Shown one piece after another: positions 1-7,960 of a DNA stretch of 64,000 nucleotides. The notes beneath the pieces are model-generated. The model ran no database searches, was not told the DNA's origin, and was given only the letters and a program-made list of their open reading frames with translations. Within the stretch, counting starts at the first letter, position 1. The number at the start of each line of letters is the position of its first letter. Position numbers and translations under genes: made by a program. Origin of the DNA: Leptobacterium flavescens (GTDB taxonomy: Bacteria; Bacteroidota; Bacteroidia; Flavobacteriales; Flavobacteriaceae); assembly GCF_010671605.1 (NCBI RefSeq), contig NZ_JAABOO010000002.1, positions 434,001 through 498,000 of the forward strand, read 5' to 3'.

Positions 1-1
1 A

Positions 2-247
2 ACCTCTGAGGATGCCGAAATAAAAATTGAACTCAAGCTAAGAGATCGACAACTTAATTTTAAAGTATACAATGATAAAAACCCGCTGGAACAGGCAGAT
101 CCTGCAAATTATAAAAAAGGAATAGGGATCAGGAATATCAGGAAACAGCTGGAATTGATCTATAAAGAGTATAACTTTGCTATCGAGGAAACCGATAAGA
201 GTTATACGGTTAACCTTTTTATCGACCTGAGGAATGAAGACCATTAA
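2..247 (+). CDS. Sensor histidine kinase, LytS/YehU type (C-terminal end only)
   Basis: The 5' part lies outside the window. The 81 visible residues end in a stop at 245-247 and look like the end of a HATPase_c domain: the G2-box region KKGIGIRNIRKQLELIY is typical of LytS-family kinases, which bind ATP and phosphorylate a LytTR partner. The last codons overlap the start of the next gene by 14 bases, a translationally coupled arrangement normal for kinase/LytTR pairs. Nothing can be said about its sensor domain. Confidence 0.8.
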   Translation, partial: TSEDAEIKIELKLRDRQLNFKVYNDKNPLEQADPANYKKGIGIRNIRKQLELIYKEYNFAIEETDKSYTVNLFIDLRNEDH

Positions 248-944
248 TTGTGTGATCATAGACGATGAGCCCCTGGCTATAGAGCTTCTGGAAACTTATA
301 TAGAACAGTTACCGGCCTGTAAACTACTGGCTTCCTTTAAAAATGCAGTAGCTGCTTCCGATTTTATCCGGGATCATAAGGTAGACCTTTTATTCCTGGA
401 CATTCAGATGCCCGTACTTTCGGGAATGGATTTCCTGCGTTCGCTTTCCAATCCTCCCAGGGTGATCTTTACCACAGCATACAGGGATTATGCCGTGGAG
501 AGTTATGAGTTAAACGTGGTTGATTATCTGTTAAAGCCCTTTACCTTCGAGCGCTTTTTTAAGGCGGTGAATAAATTTCAGGAATCCGGAGAAGTTGCAT
601 CAACAGAAACAACCGAAAAAACCGGAAAAGAGCCGGGTCATATCTTTGTAAGGCATAACAAAAAACACCTGAAACTAAACTTTAACGAGATCCTGTATCT
701 GGAGAGTATTAAAGATTATATCCGGATACATACCGAAAATAAAAGGATAGTACTTAAGGATAAGATCAGTGGTTTTTATGAGCAGCTTCCCAAACATATC
801 TTTATCCGTACGCATCGTTCTTATGTGGTGAACAGGGAAAAAATAACCGCCTATACCATGAATGATGTGGAGATCGGAGATCTTGAGATCCCTATTGGCG
901 GTTTATATAAGGATGAAGTCCTGAAACAACTGGGAGTAAAATGA
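234..944 (+). CDS. LytTR family response regulator
   Basis: This 236-residue DNA-binding response regulator has an N-terminal receiver domain (about 1-120) with the acidic pair IIDDE near residue 10, the phospho-acceptor Asp56 in LLFLDIQMP and the conserved Lys in LLKPF. A LytTR domain follows from about 135 to 236, with YLESIKDYIRI and the IRTHRSYVVN segment. The gene overlaps the upstream kinase, which is its likely partner. It is followed at once by a hairpin. Targets cannot be inferred. Confidence 0.93.
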   Translation: MKTINCVIIDDEPLAIELLETYIEQLPACKLLASFKNAVAASDFIRDHKVDLLFLDIQMPVLSGMDFLRSLSNPPRVIFTTAYRDYAVESYELNVVDYLLKPFTFERFFKAVNKFQESGEVASTETTEKTGKEPGHIFVRHNKKHLKLNFNEILYLESIKDYIRIHTENKRIVLKDKISGFYEQLPKHIFIRTHRSYVVNREKITAYTMNDVEIGDLEIPIGGLYKDEVLKQLGVK

Positions 945-976
945 ATCACTGCCCCCGAAGGAGCAGTGATCTTTAG
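945..976. terminator. Hairpin terminator between convergent genes
   Basis: ATCACTGC (945-952) and GCAGTGAT (963-970) form a perfect 8-bp stem directly after the regulator stop codon. A short T-rich stretch follows on the + strand and ATTCATTTT on the - strand, so it could serve both this gene and the convergent carboxyltransferase gene. Confidence 0.6.
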
Positions 977-978
977 TT

Positions 979-2520
979 TTATAACGGGATATTTCCGTGC
1001 TTCTTAAAAGGAAGTTCTGCCTGCTTATTATCCAGCATCGCATAGGCCTTGATAAGTTTTCTTCTTGTGTTTTCGGGAAGAATAACTTCATCAATAAAAC
1101 CTCTTTCGGCTGCCCTGTACGGATTGGCAAATTTATCGGCATATTCCTTTTCTTTTTCCGATAGTTTTAATTCAGGATCATCTGCTTCACTTATTTCCTT
1201 TCTGAAGATGATCTCACTGGCTCCCTTGGCTCCCATTACGGCAATCTCTGCCGAAGGCCATGCAAAATTCATATCGGCACCGATGTGTTTGGAATTCATT
1301 ACATCATACGCTCCTCCATAAGCCTTTCTGGTAATTACCGTTACTCTCGGAACCGTAGCTTCACTCAATGCATAAAGCAATTTGGCTCCGTGAACAATGA
1401 TCCCGTTCCACTCCTGATCGGTTCCGGGAAGGAAACCGGGAACATCTACCAGTACCAGTAAAGGGATATTGAAGCAATCGCAGAAACGTGTGAATCTCGC
1501 TGCTTTTTTGGAACTGTTTACGTCCAGTACCCCCGCCAGACTCATAGGTTGATTGGCAACAATACCGATGCTTCTTCCGGCCAGGCGTGCAAAGCCTACA
1601 ATAATATTATCCGCATAGTCCTTGTGGATCTCATAAAAGGAATCTTCATCAATAATACCCGAGATCACCTCGTGCATATCATAAGGCTTGTTGGCACTGT
1701 CGGGAACTATTGAGTTTAAAGAAGGCCTAATTTCTTCTTTTAATTCGAAAGGAAGGGATTTGGTTTTCTCTTTATTGTTCTGCGGAAGGTAACTCAGCAG
1801 TTTTTTCACATCTTCCAGACATTCGATATCATTTGCTGCGGTGATATGGGTAACTCCCGATTTGGTGGAATGTGTACTGGCACCCCCAAGTTCTTCGGAG
1901 GTAACTTCTTCATTGGTTACTGTTTTAACCACATTCGGACCGGTAACAAACATATAACTGGTATCTTCTACCATAATCGTAAAGTCGGTCATGGCCGGAG
2001 AATACACAGCTCCTCCTGCACAGGGCCCCATAATAGCAGAAATCTGAGGGATTACCCCCGAAGCCATTACGTTGCGGTAAAAGATATCTGCATATCCTCC
2101 CAGTGAACGAACTCCTTCCTGGATCCTTGCTCCTCCGGAGTCGTTAAGGCCGATAAGGGGAGCTCCCACTTTCATGGCGTGATCCATTATTTTACAGATC
2201 TTTTCGGCATGAGTTTCAGACAAAGCTCCGCCGAAGACAGTAAAGTCCTGTGCAAAAATATAGATCAGCCTGCCATTTACAGTTCCGTATCCGGTTACTA
2301 CTCCATCTCCGTAGTAGATCTGATCCTGCATTCCGAAATCGGTTGTCCTGTGTGTAACCAGGGCCCCTATTTCTTCAAAAGAACCTTCATCCATCAAATA
2401 TTCGATCCGCTCGCGAGCCGTTAACTTCTTTTTCTGATGCTGTTTCTTTATCCTGCCTTCTCCTCCACCCTCATGTGCTTTGGCAATTTTATCTTTTAAT
2501 ATATTGATCTTTGAATCCAT
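979..2520 (-). CDS. Acyl-CoA (propionyl-CoA type) carboxylase, carboxyltransferase subunit
   Basis: This 513-residue subunit transfers the carboxyl group from carboxybiotin to an acyl-CoA, probably propionyl-CoA or a related substrate. It has both crotonase-like halves of the family: [15 protein letters not shown] and the oxyanion-hole loop [12 protein letters not shown] in the N half, and [11 protein letters not shown] in the C half. The length is normal for PccB/MmdA-type proteins. It is the last gene of a run BCCP - biotin carboxylase - carboxyltransferase with gaps of 24-29 bases, so all three subunits of one enzyme are encoded together. A decarboxylase (MmdA) role is less likely because a biotin carboxylase sits in the same run. 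Confidence 0.93.
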   Translation of the reverse strand: MDSKINILKDKIAKAHEGGGEGRIKKQHQKKKLTARERIEYLMDEGSFEEIGALVTHRTTDFGMQDQIYYGDGVVTGYGTVNGRLIYIFAQDFTVFGGALSETHAEKICKIMDHAMKVGAPLIGLNDSGGARIQEGVRSLGGYADIFYRNVMASGVIPQISAIMGPCAGGAVYSPAMTDFTIMVEDTSYMFVTGPNVVKTVTNEEVTSEELGGASTHSTKSGVTHITAANDIECLEDVKKLLSYLPQNNKEKTKSLPFELKEEIRPSLNSIVPDSANKPYDMHEVISGIIDEDSFYEIHKDYADNIIVGFARLAGRSIGIVANQPMSLAGVLDVNSSKKAARFTRFCDCFNIPLLVLVDVPGFLPGTDQEWNGIIVHGAKLLYALSEATVPRVTVITRKAYGGAYDVMNSKHIGADMNFAWPSAEIAVMGAKGASEIIFRKEISEADDPELKLSEKEKEYADKFANPYRAAERGFIDEVILPENTRRKLIKAYAMLDNKQAELPFKKHGNIPL

Positions 2521-2549
2521 TATTTCTCTTCAGTTAAAGTCGGTTTAAT

Positions 2550-3992
2550 TTAATTTTGCGCTACTCTCAGTAGTTTACGGTCCTCCAGATATTTCTTCAG
2601 GCCAACCAGCGCTGCCAGTTTTGCTTCCTGCTCGTTCTCTTCGGTAAGTTTCTCCGAGGAATAGTAGTTCTTTACAAAGTGCGTATCGAATTTCCCTGTT
2701 CTGAAAGCCTCGTGTTCGCAAACAAACTTTCCGAAAGGCAGAGTGGTCATGATCCCTTCGATATTATAATCGCCAATGGCATCGATCATTAACTGAATAG
2801 CTTCTTCCCTGTTCTTTCCGTAAGTAATAAGTTTGGAAAGCATAGGATCGTAATAAATAGGTACTTCCATCCCCTCTTCAAAACCATCATCCAATCTAAT
2901 TCCTTCTCCTTCGGGGGTTTTATAGGTTGATAAAGTTCCCACACTGGGCAGGAAATCGTTTAAGGGATCTTCCGCATACACCCTTAATTCCAGGGCATGT
3001 CCGTTTATCTCCAGATCATCCTGACCAAAAGAAAGTTTTTCTCCCCTGGCGATCTTTATCTGCTGCTCTACCAGATCTACCCCCGTAATCAGTTCTGTAA
3101 CGGGATGCTCTACCTGTAGCCTGGTATTCATTTCCAGAAAGTAAAAATTAAGCTGATCGTCCACCAGGAACTCCACCGTACCGGCACCGATATAATCGCA
3201 GGATTTTGCCACTCTTATAGCGGCCTGCCCCATAGCTTCCCTGATCTCGGGTGTAAGTACAACCGAAGGGGCTTCTTCCACTACCTTCTGATGTCTTCTC
3301 TGTACACTACACTCTCTTTCAAACAGGTGAAGCACCTTACCGTGTTTATCGGCCAGCACCTGGATCTCTATATGTCTCGGAGATGCTATATATTTTTCAA
3401 TAAAAACAGAACCGTCTCCAAAAGCTGAAACCGCTTCGCTAATAGCCCTGTCCATTTGTTCCGGAAGCTCTTCTTCGTTATCAACGATCCGCATTCCCTT
3501 TCCTCCACCTCCTGCCGAGGCTTTGATAAGGATCGGGAAACCGATTTCCCGGGCAATGTCTTTGGCTTTATCTACATCGGTAATAGCTTCGTCTATTCCG
3601 GGAACCATTGGGATATCGTATTTCTTTACTGCTTCCTTGGCCGCAAGCTTACTTCCCATAACCCTGATAGAATCGGATCCGGGGCCTATAAAAACAATGT
3701 TATTCCTTTCTACTTCTTCTGCGAATTCTGCATTCTCACTCAGGAAACCGTAACCGGGATGTATACCGTCTACACTTAGTTTTTTGGCTACTTCTATGAT
3801 CTTATCTCCTTTCAGGTAAGATTGGCTGGAAGGGGCTTCCCCTATACAAACAGCTTCATCTGCAAATTCCACGTGTGGTGAATTCCTGTCTGCTTCTGAA
3901 AAAACAGCTACGGTTGAAATTCCCATTTTTTTGGCGGTTCTCATCACCCTGAGTGCTATTTCCCCCCTGTTAGCAACTAGTATTTTCTTCAT
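2550..3992 (-). CDS. accC: Biotin carboxylase subunit of acyl-CoA carboxylase
   Basis: This 480-residue ATP-grasp enzyme carboxylates biotin on the carrier protein using bicarbonate and ATP. It begins MKKILVANRGEIALRV, the family's N-terminal nucleotide-binding signature, carries the glycine-rich ATP loop KASAGGGGKGM at about 158-168 and the catalytic RLQVEHPVTE near 295. Sequence past residue 450 is a short family-typical C-terminal tail; there is no fused carrier domain, which is supplied by the gene just upstream. It lies between the BCCP and carboxyltransferase genes in one transcription unit. Confidence 0.95.
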   Translation of the reverse strand: MKKILVANRGEIALRVMRTAKKMGISTVAVFSEADRNSPHVEFADEAVCIGEAPSSQSYLKGDKIIEVAKKLSVDGIHPGYGFLSENAEFAEEVERNNIVFIGPGSDSIRVMGSKLAAKEAVKKYDIPMVPGIDEAITDVDKAKDIAREIGFPILIKASAGGGGKGMRIVDNEEELPEQMDRAISEAVSAFGDGSVFIEKYIASPRHIEIQVLADKHGKVLHLFERECSVQRRHQKVVEEAPSVVLTPEIREAMGQAAIRVAKSCDYIGAGTVEFLVDDQLNFYFLEMNTRLQVEHPVTELITGVDLVEQQIKIARGEKLSFGQDDLEINGHALELRVYAEDPLNDFLPSVGTLSTYKTPEGEGIRLDDGFEEGMEVPIYYDPMLSKLITYGKNREEAIQLMIDAIGDYNIEGIMTTLPFGKFVCEHEAFRTGKFDTHFVKNYYSSEKLTEENEQEAKLAALVGLKKYLEDRKLLRVAQN

Positions 3993-4016
3993 TTATTCCT
4001 ACTTTATTTTTTTAGA

Positions 4017-4499
4017 CTATTCTAATTCGATCAGCAAGGCTCCTTTATCTACGGTCTCCCCCGTATTAACCGTTACCGATTTGACAACTCCGTCTCTCGG
4101 GGCCATCAGGATATTTTCCATCTTCATGGCTTCCATAACAACCAGAGAGTCGTTCTCACTTATACTATCGCCCTCCGCTACTTTCACGTCTATAATAAGA
4201 CCCGGCATAGGAGCTTTAACGGTATTTACCTGTTTGGACGATCCTAAGGAAAGTCCCATTTCGGTAATAAGCTGAGCAAGTTCATCTGAAATGGAAACAG
4301 AATAGCTATTGGTACCTATTTTAATTGTATAATTCTTATTGTGGAAATCGGATTCGGTTATTACAACATCCAGGGATCTGTCGTTGTTTATGATATGATA
4401 TCCCGAATCTCCTTTTTGAATACTGTCAACTCCTTTTACATCTTCCTCTGTCAGGTCAAAATCGAAGGAATTATTGACATTAACTTTAAATTTCTTCAC
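4017..4499 (-). CDS. Biotin carboxyl carrier protein (acyl-CoA carboxylase)
   Basis: This 160-residue protein carries the covalently bound biotin of the complex. The C-terminal half (about 93-160) is a biotinyl/lipoyl domain with the signature VVMEAMKMEN, in which Lys126 is the biotin attachment site, and a proline/glycine segment APMPG near residue 97. The N-terminal 90 residues resemble the short adaptor regions of propionyl-CoA carboxylase carriers, not those of fatty-acid AccB. First gene of the three-gene carboxylase unit. Confidence 0.93.
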   Translation of the reverse strand: MKKFKVNVNNSFDFDLTEEDVKGVDSIQKGDSGYHIINNDRSLDVVITESDFHNKNYTIKIGTNSYSVSISDELAQLITEMGLSLGSSKQVNTVKAPMPGLIIDVKVAEGDSISENDSLVVMEAMKMENILMAPRDGVVKSVTVNTGETVDKGALLIELE

Positions 4500-4648
4500 T
4501 GGAACAATTTTAATTGAATGAATTATTTTCGATCGTCATAAATATAGCAATACTAAACATAAGAATTAAAAAATACAATGATCATACTTCCTAACTTTTA
4601 AATCTTATTTATATTTAGACGCTGGCAAGCTTCATATTTGACATAAAA

Positions 4649-5878
4649 GTGACAAATTTTACAAAAAGAATCAATAATGTTTTAGGCCCCGGGTTTTTGA
4701 TCGCCGCTACAGGTGTGGGGGCCGGAGATATGATAGCAGCTACTGTTGCCGGTGCCCGGTTCGGGCATGTGGTTCTGTGGGCCTGTATTGTGGGGGCTGT
4801 ATTTAAATACGTACTTAACGAAGGTGTTGCCAGATGGCAACTCGCCACAAAAACCACGCTGCTGGAAGGCTGGGTCAAAAGGTTCCACTCTCTTATTTCG
4901 ATTTATTTTACCGTCTACCTTTTTATCTGGAGTTTTATCGTGGCCGGCGCCCTGATGGCTGCATGCGGTCTGGTGGCACATACCATTTTCCCACAGTTGT
5001 CTATCGAAAGCTGGGGGATCATTCATTCTATTCTGGCTGTTCTGCTGGTGCTTATCGGGAAATACCGCTTTCTTGAAAACATCATGAAAGTATTTATCGT
5101 GCTGATGTTCTCTACGGTCATCATCAACCTTTTTATTATAGATGTAGAATGGGGAGCCATCCTTAAATCTGCTGTTCTTCCGAGGATCCCGGAAGGAAGT
5201 ATAGAACTTATCCTCGGGGTTATAGGAGGTGTTGGCGGAAGTGTTACCATGCTGTGTTATAATTACTGGATCAGGGAAAAAGGATGGAACGAGATCGGTG
5301 GGATCAGTAAAATAAAGATCGATCTTAAGATCGCATATATGCTTACGGGATTGTTTGGAGTGGCCATTATTGTATTGGCCTCCAGTGTTAACCCCGAAGT
5401 GGTGAGCGGCAGTAAAATTATTCTGGGTCTGGCAGACAAGCTTGCCGAAACCGTGGGGACTTCAGGAAAATGGATCTTTATGGTCGGTTTCTGGGGAGCT
5501 GTTTTTTCATCCATGCTCGGGGTATGGAATGGTATTCCCTATATTTTTAACGATCTGGTGGTTAGCTACCGCAACAGAAAGGGAATTACAAAAAATGCAG
5601 AGGTCAATACCAAATCGAATTACTATCGCCTCTTCCTCTGTTACCTTGCATTCCCTCCCATGCTCCTGTTATTCCTGGATAAACCTGTATGGATCATCGT
5701 TCTTTATTCGATCGTAGGTGCTTTTTTTATGCCTTTCCTGGCTTCTTTGCTCCTTATTATGAATACCAAAATCTCATGGGTCAAAAACTACAGGAACAAG
5801 TGGTATACCAATGTCCTGCTAAGCCTTTCCATTTTGTTATTCCTCTACCTGCTGATCCAGGAGATCCTTAAGATCTGA
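4649..5878 (+). CDS. Nramp-like transporter lacking the canonical metal motif
   Basis: This 409-residue protein has about 11 hydrophobic segments and the N-terminal motif GPGFLIAATG that marks Nramp (NRAMP/MntH) proteins. In ordinary metal transporters the next residues are DPGN in helix 1 and MPH in helix 6. Here helix 1 reads TGVGAGDMIAAT and helix 6 reads GSVTMLCYNYWIR, so neither motif is present and Mn/Fe transport should not be assumed. The best start is a GTG at 4649, since a stop lies shortly upstream and no ATG is available in frame. It is divergent from the carboxylase unit and convergent with an SDR gene. Confidence 0.85.
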   Translation: MTNFTKRINNVLGPGFLIAATGVGAGDMIAATVAGARFGHVVLWACIVGAVFKYVLNEGVARWQLATKTTLLEGWVKRFHSLISIYFTVYLFIWSFIVAGALMAACGLVAHTIFPQLSIESWGIIHSILAVLLVLIGKYRFLENIMKVFIVLMFSTVIINLFIIDVEWGAILKSAVLPRIPEGSIELILGVIGGVGGSVTMLCYNYWIREKGWNEIGGISKIKIDLKIAYMLTGLFGVAIIVLASSVNPEVVSGSKIILGLADKLAETVGTSGKWIFMVGFWGAVFSSMLGVWNGIPYIFNDLVVSYRNRKGITKNAEVNTKSNYYRLFLCYLAFPPMLLLFLDKPVWIIVLYSIVGAFFMPFLASLLLIMNTKISWVKNYRNKWYTNVLLSLSILLFLYLLIQEILKI

Positions 5879-5889
5879 TATTAAAACCC

Positions 5890-6609
5890 TTATTTTGTCG
5901 GTGGCATTGCAGGGCGTACTTCCACTTTGCTGGGCAGTACCCTGGGATTCATCCGGAGAAGATCTATTACCATCTGACCCAGATCTTCCTTCTGTATTCT
6001 CCAGTTCTGGCCTACTTCGGGTGTCCTTCCGTTAAAATAAGTAGCAACAGAACCCGGCATGATTGTGGTAACTTTTACCCCGTAATTCCTCAGGTCGAGC
6101 ATTAAAGCCTGGGTAAAGCCCGTTAAACCGAATTTACTGGCATTATAGGCGGTCCCTCCAGCAAAAAAGTTAGTTCCGGCAAGGCTGGAAATAGTAAAAA
6201 TATAACCCTTTGCGGCCTTAATATGTTCTACGGAAGCTTTCACGCTGTTAAAAACCCCGGTTAAATTGGTATCGATGGTTTCCTGCCACTGTTCCGGGCT
6301 CATGTCTTCTATGGATGCGAAATGTCCGATCCCTGCATTGGCAACCACTACATCCAGGGAACCCCATTCTTTGATGAGTTGCTCTACTACTTTCTGCTGA
6401 CTTTCCAGATCTCTTACATCTGCCTGCATACCAATTATTTCTCCTTTTCCCAGGTTGCTTAATTGGCTTGCCGCTTCCTGTGCTGATTCCAAAGAACGGC
6501 TGGTAATAACAACACGCATTCCCTGGTTTAACATGGCTTCGGCTATTCCGTAGCCTATCCCCTTACTACCTCCGGTGATCAAGGCTGTCTTTTGTTCTAA
6601 TTTTTTCAT
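5890..6609 (-). CDS. Short-chain dehydrogenase/reductase
   Basis: This is a 239-residue NAD(P)-dependent oxidoreductase of the classical SDR type. It has the cofactor motif TGGSKGIGYGIA at about 12-23, the structural NAG motif (ANAGIGH) and the catalytic Ser/Tyr/Lys set with YNASK. It resembles FabG-like and 3-hydroxy-acyl reductases, but the substrate cannot be told from sequence. Single gene between a convergent transporter and the long repeat-filled intergenic region. Confidence 0.9.
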   Translation of the reverse strand: MKKLEQKTALITGGSKGIGYGIAEAMLNQGMRVVITSRSLESAQEAASQLSNLGKGEIIGMQADVRDLESQQKVVEQLIKEWGSLDVVVANAGIGHFASIEDMSPEQWQETIDTNLTGVFNSVKASVEHIKAAKGYIFTISSLAGTNFFAGGTAYNASKFGLTGFTQALMLDLRNYGVKVTTIMPGSVATYFNGRTPEVGQNWRIQKEDLGQMVIDLLRMNPRVLPSKVEVRPAMPPTK

Positions 6610-6805
6610 GAATTCATATTTAACTCTGATTTCAAGATAAGAAATGCATTAGAATTTTATTGAATATTTAGGGTTAATTGTTTGGTTGGTAGTTGTTAGT
6701 TGGTGGTTGGTAGTTGTTGGTTGTTGCTCCTTCGTTTTACTTCGGAGCACGTGGGTGGTTGATGGTTGTTCGTTGTTGGTTATTGATCATTGATAATTGA
6801 TAATT

Positions 6806-7094
6806 GGTTGGTGGTTAGTATTGAGTACAAAGTATTGAGTCCCGATAGCTATCGGGATGAGAAAATGTCAGTTCGAGCATGGTGAAGCTATCCCGCTATG
6901 ATATTGAAAGATTACTTCGTCGCTTCGCTTCTCGTAATGACCTAAACGAGTGTCATCTCGAGCGCAGTCGAGAGGTGGGATTTGAAACATTGGAATTTGG
7001 TTGGTGGTTGTTGGTTGGTGGTTATTGCTAATTGACAATTGGTTATTGATCATTGGTTAGTATTGAGTACAAAGTCCCGATAGCTATCGGGATG
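6806..7094. repeat. Two direct copies of a repeat ending in CCCGATAGCTATCGGG
   Basis: The words GGTTAGTATTGAGTACAAAG then CCCGATAGCTATCGGGATGAG occur at about 6814-6861 and again at about 7055-7096. The first copy has an extra 8-base TATTGAGT just before the palindrome. The palindromes lie at 6841-6856 and 7076-7091 and are perfect over 16 bases. The 8-base difference equals a duplicated word in the unit, which suggests slippage. Confidence 0.8.
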
Positions 7095-7114
7095 AGTATT
7101 GAGAAGTGTGTCAC

Positions 7115-7134
7115 CCTGCCTGCCGGCAGGTAGG
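7115..7134. repeat. CCTGCCTGCCGGCAGG palindrome, copy 1
   Basis: A near-perfect 20-base palindrome centred on CCGG, with one mismatch in the right arm (GGTAGG). A second, perfect copy lies at 7488-7507. Similar GC-rich palindromes are scattered in intergenic regions of many Bacteroidota genomes. Confidence 0.75.
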
Positions 7135-7227
7135 TTCAAGCATCTCGACTACGCTCGATACAGGCTCGTCGAGAGGTGGGGTTTGTACTCCTTTGCTGAA
7201 GCTTCGGAGTATGAAAAAGACGGAAGG

Positions 7228-7403
7228 GTTAAATAACTCCCGAAGACTTGTTATTCAGTTTAAAAAGAAATGTTATTCAACTCAACAAGAAAGGTTAAAC
7301 GGTTTAAGAAGAGTAGTTAAACCATTCAAGATAAAAAGTTAAACAACTCAGGAAAAAAGGTTAAACCACTTTTGGCGATTTGTTTAACCACTCTGAAAAA
7401 GGC
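7228..7403. repeat. Degenerate tandem array of eight 22-base units
   Basis: Units start at 7228, 7250, 7272, 7294, 7316, 7338, 7360 and 7382, each exactly 22 bases and each opening with GTT. The consensus is GTTAAAC at positions 1-7, then a CT or TT-containing core, then an A-rich end (AAGAAAA). Adjacent units differ at many positions but never in length. As 22 is not a multiple of three, the array is not under coding constraint. It is close to two turns of the DNA helix. Confidence 0.85.
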
Positions 7404-7449
7404 CCTGAATATGGGCGTTTCGGGTTATTTAAATTGCTTTTTTGAGGTG

Positions 7450-7680
7450 TTATATTCATTTTTGGCTTGACCCAAAAACGAACCAAACCTGCCTGCCGGC
7501 AGGCAGGAAACTCAAGACTGATTTTAAATTCCTTGAAATCCTACAAAGCTTTTACACCCGCGCAATTCAGATCGTATTTGCTTCGCAAATTACTTTTTGG
7601 ATAACTTCCATCCCCCACGGTAAAATCTTTTTGATTTCTGGCGGAATTGAAAATAGGTCGGGTTCTTTTATTAGTGCTTA
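7450..7680. repeat. Probable remnant of a dispersed non-coding element
   Basis: The stretch TTTTTGGCTTGACCCAAAAA, an embedded CCTGCCTGCCGGCAGGCAGG palindrome (7488-7507) and the AAATTCCTTGAAATCC to GATAACTTCCATCCCCC segment resemble sequence commonly seen between Bacteroidota genes that yields spurious reading frames (WLDPKTNQ). The recognition is from memory; only the palindrome can be demonstrated within this window. Confidence 0.45.
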
Positions 7681-7906
7681 AGATGATTTCCTGTAAATAG
7701 GAACTGTCCCCTTGAGGGGACTTTAGGGGTGTGACGAACCACCTCGTCTTCCGTTACAGGTTCCTGAAACGGAACCCACTCCTCCTTTTCCTTCGACTGC
7801 GCTCAGGATGACAGGAGGAGAATTTTAATATTACTACGCTCAAAAATCCCTTCCCTTTTGAAGGGAAGGTGGCTTTAACGCAGTTAAAGACGGAAGGGTT
7901 TAGACC

Positions 7907-7938
7907 AAAAAAAATACCCCGACATAAGCCGGGGCATC
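7907..7938 (-). terminator. Rho-independent terminator of the large secreted protein gene
   Basis: On the - strand ATGCCCCG and CGGGGTAT form an 8-bp stem with an 8-base loop, followed by TTTTTTTT. It lies about 25 bases past the stop codon of the gene that ends at 7961. Confidence 0.85.
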
Positions 7939-7960
7939 TTTACAGTTTTAAAAGACTGTT

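Larger units (their letters stand above)
6610..7960. other. Gene-free intergenic block built of dispersed repeats
   Basis: About 1.35 kb without a credible gene. Reading frames here (for example 6868-7053, 7106-7342 and 7442-7681) consist of repeat sequence and run across palindromes. Contents in order: a GTTGGT/GGTAGTT low-complexity stretch and ATTGATAATTG words (6690-6820, again 6990-7060), two copies of a palindrome-bearing direct repeat, a TCTCGAGCGCAGTCGAGA palindrome (6956-6973), two CCTGCCTGCCGGCAGG elements, a 22-base-period array (7228-7403), a remnant that looks like a longer dispersed element (about 7450-7680) and short inverted repeats around 7700-7870. Confidence 0.75.

Noticed and set aside
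4649-5878. MntH manganese transporter label
   Set aside because: The metal-binding residues of helices 1 and 6 are missing.
7106-7342. 78-residue open frame across the palindrome and the 22-base array
   Set aside because: It starts in a dispersed palindrome, crosses an array whose period is not a multiple of three, and gives a basic, low-complexity product.
7228-7403. CRISPR array
   Set aside because: Units are contiguous with no unique spacers, strongly degenerate, and no cas gene is near.
7442-7681. 79-residue open frame with WLDPKTNQ
   Set aside because: This peptide is typical of spurious frames from a common Bacteroidota intergenic element and contains a GC palindrome.
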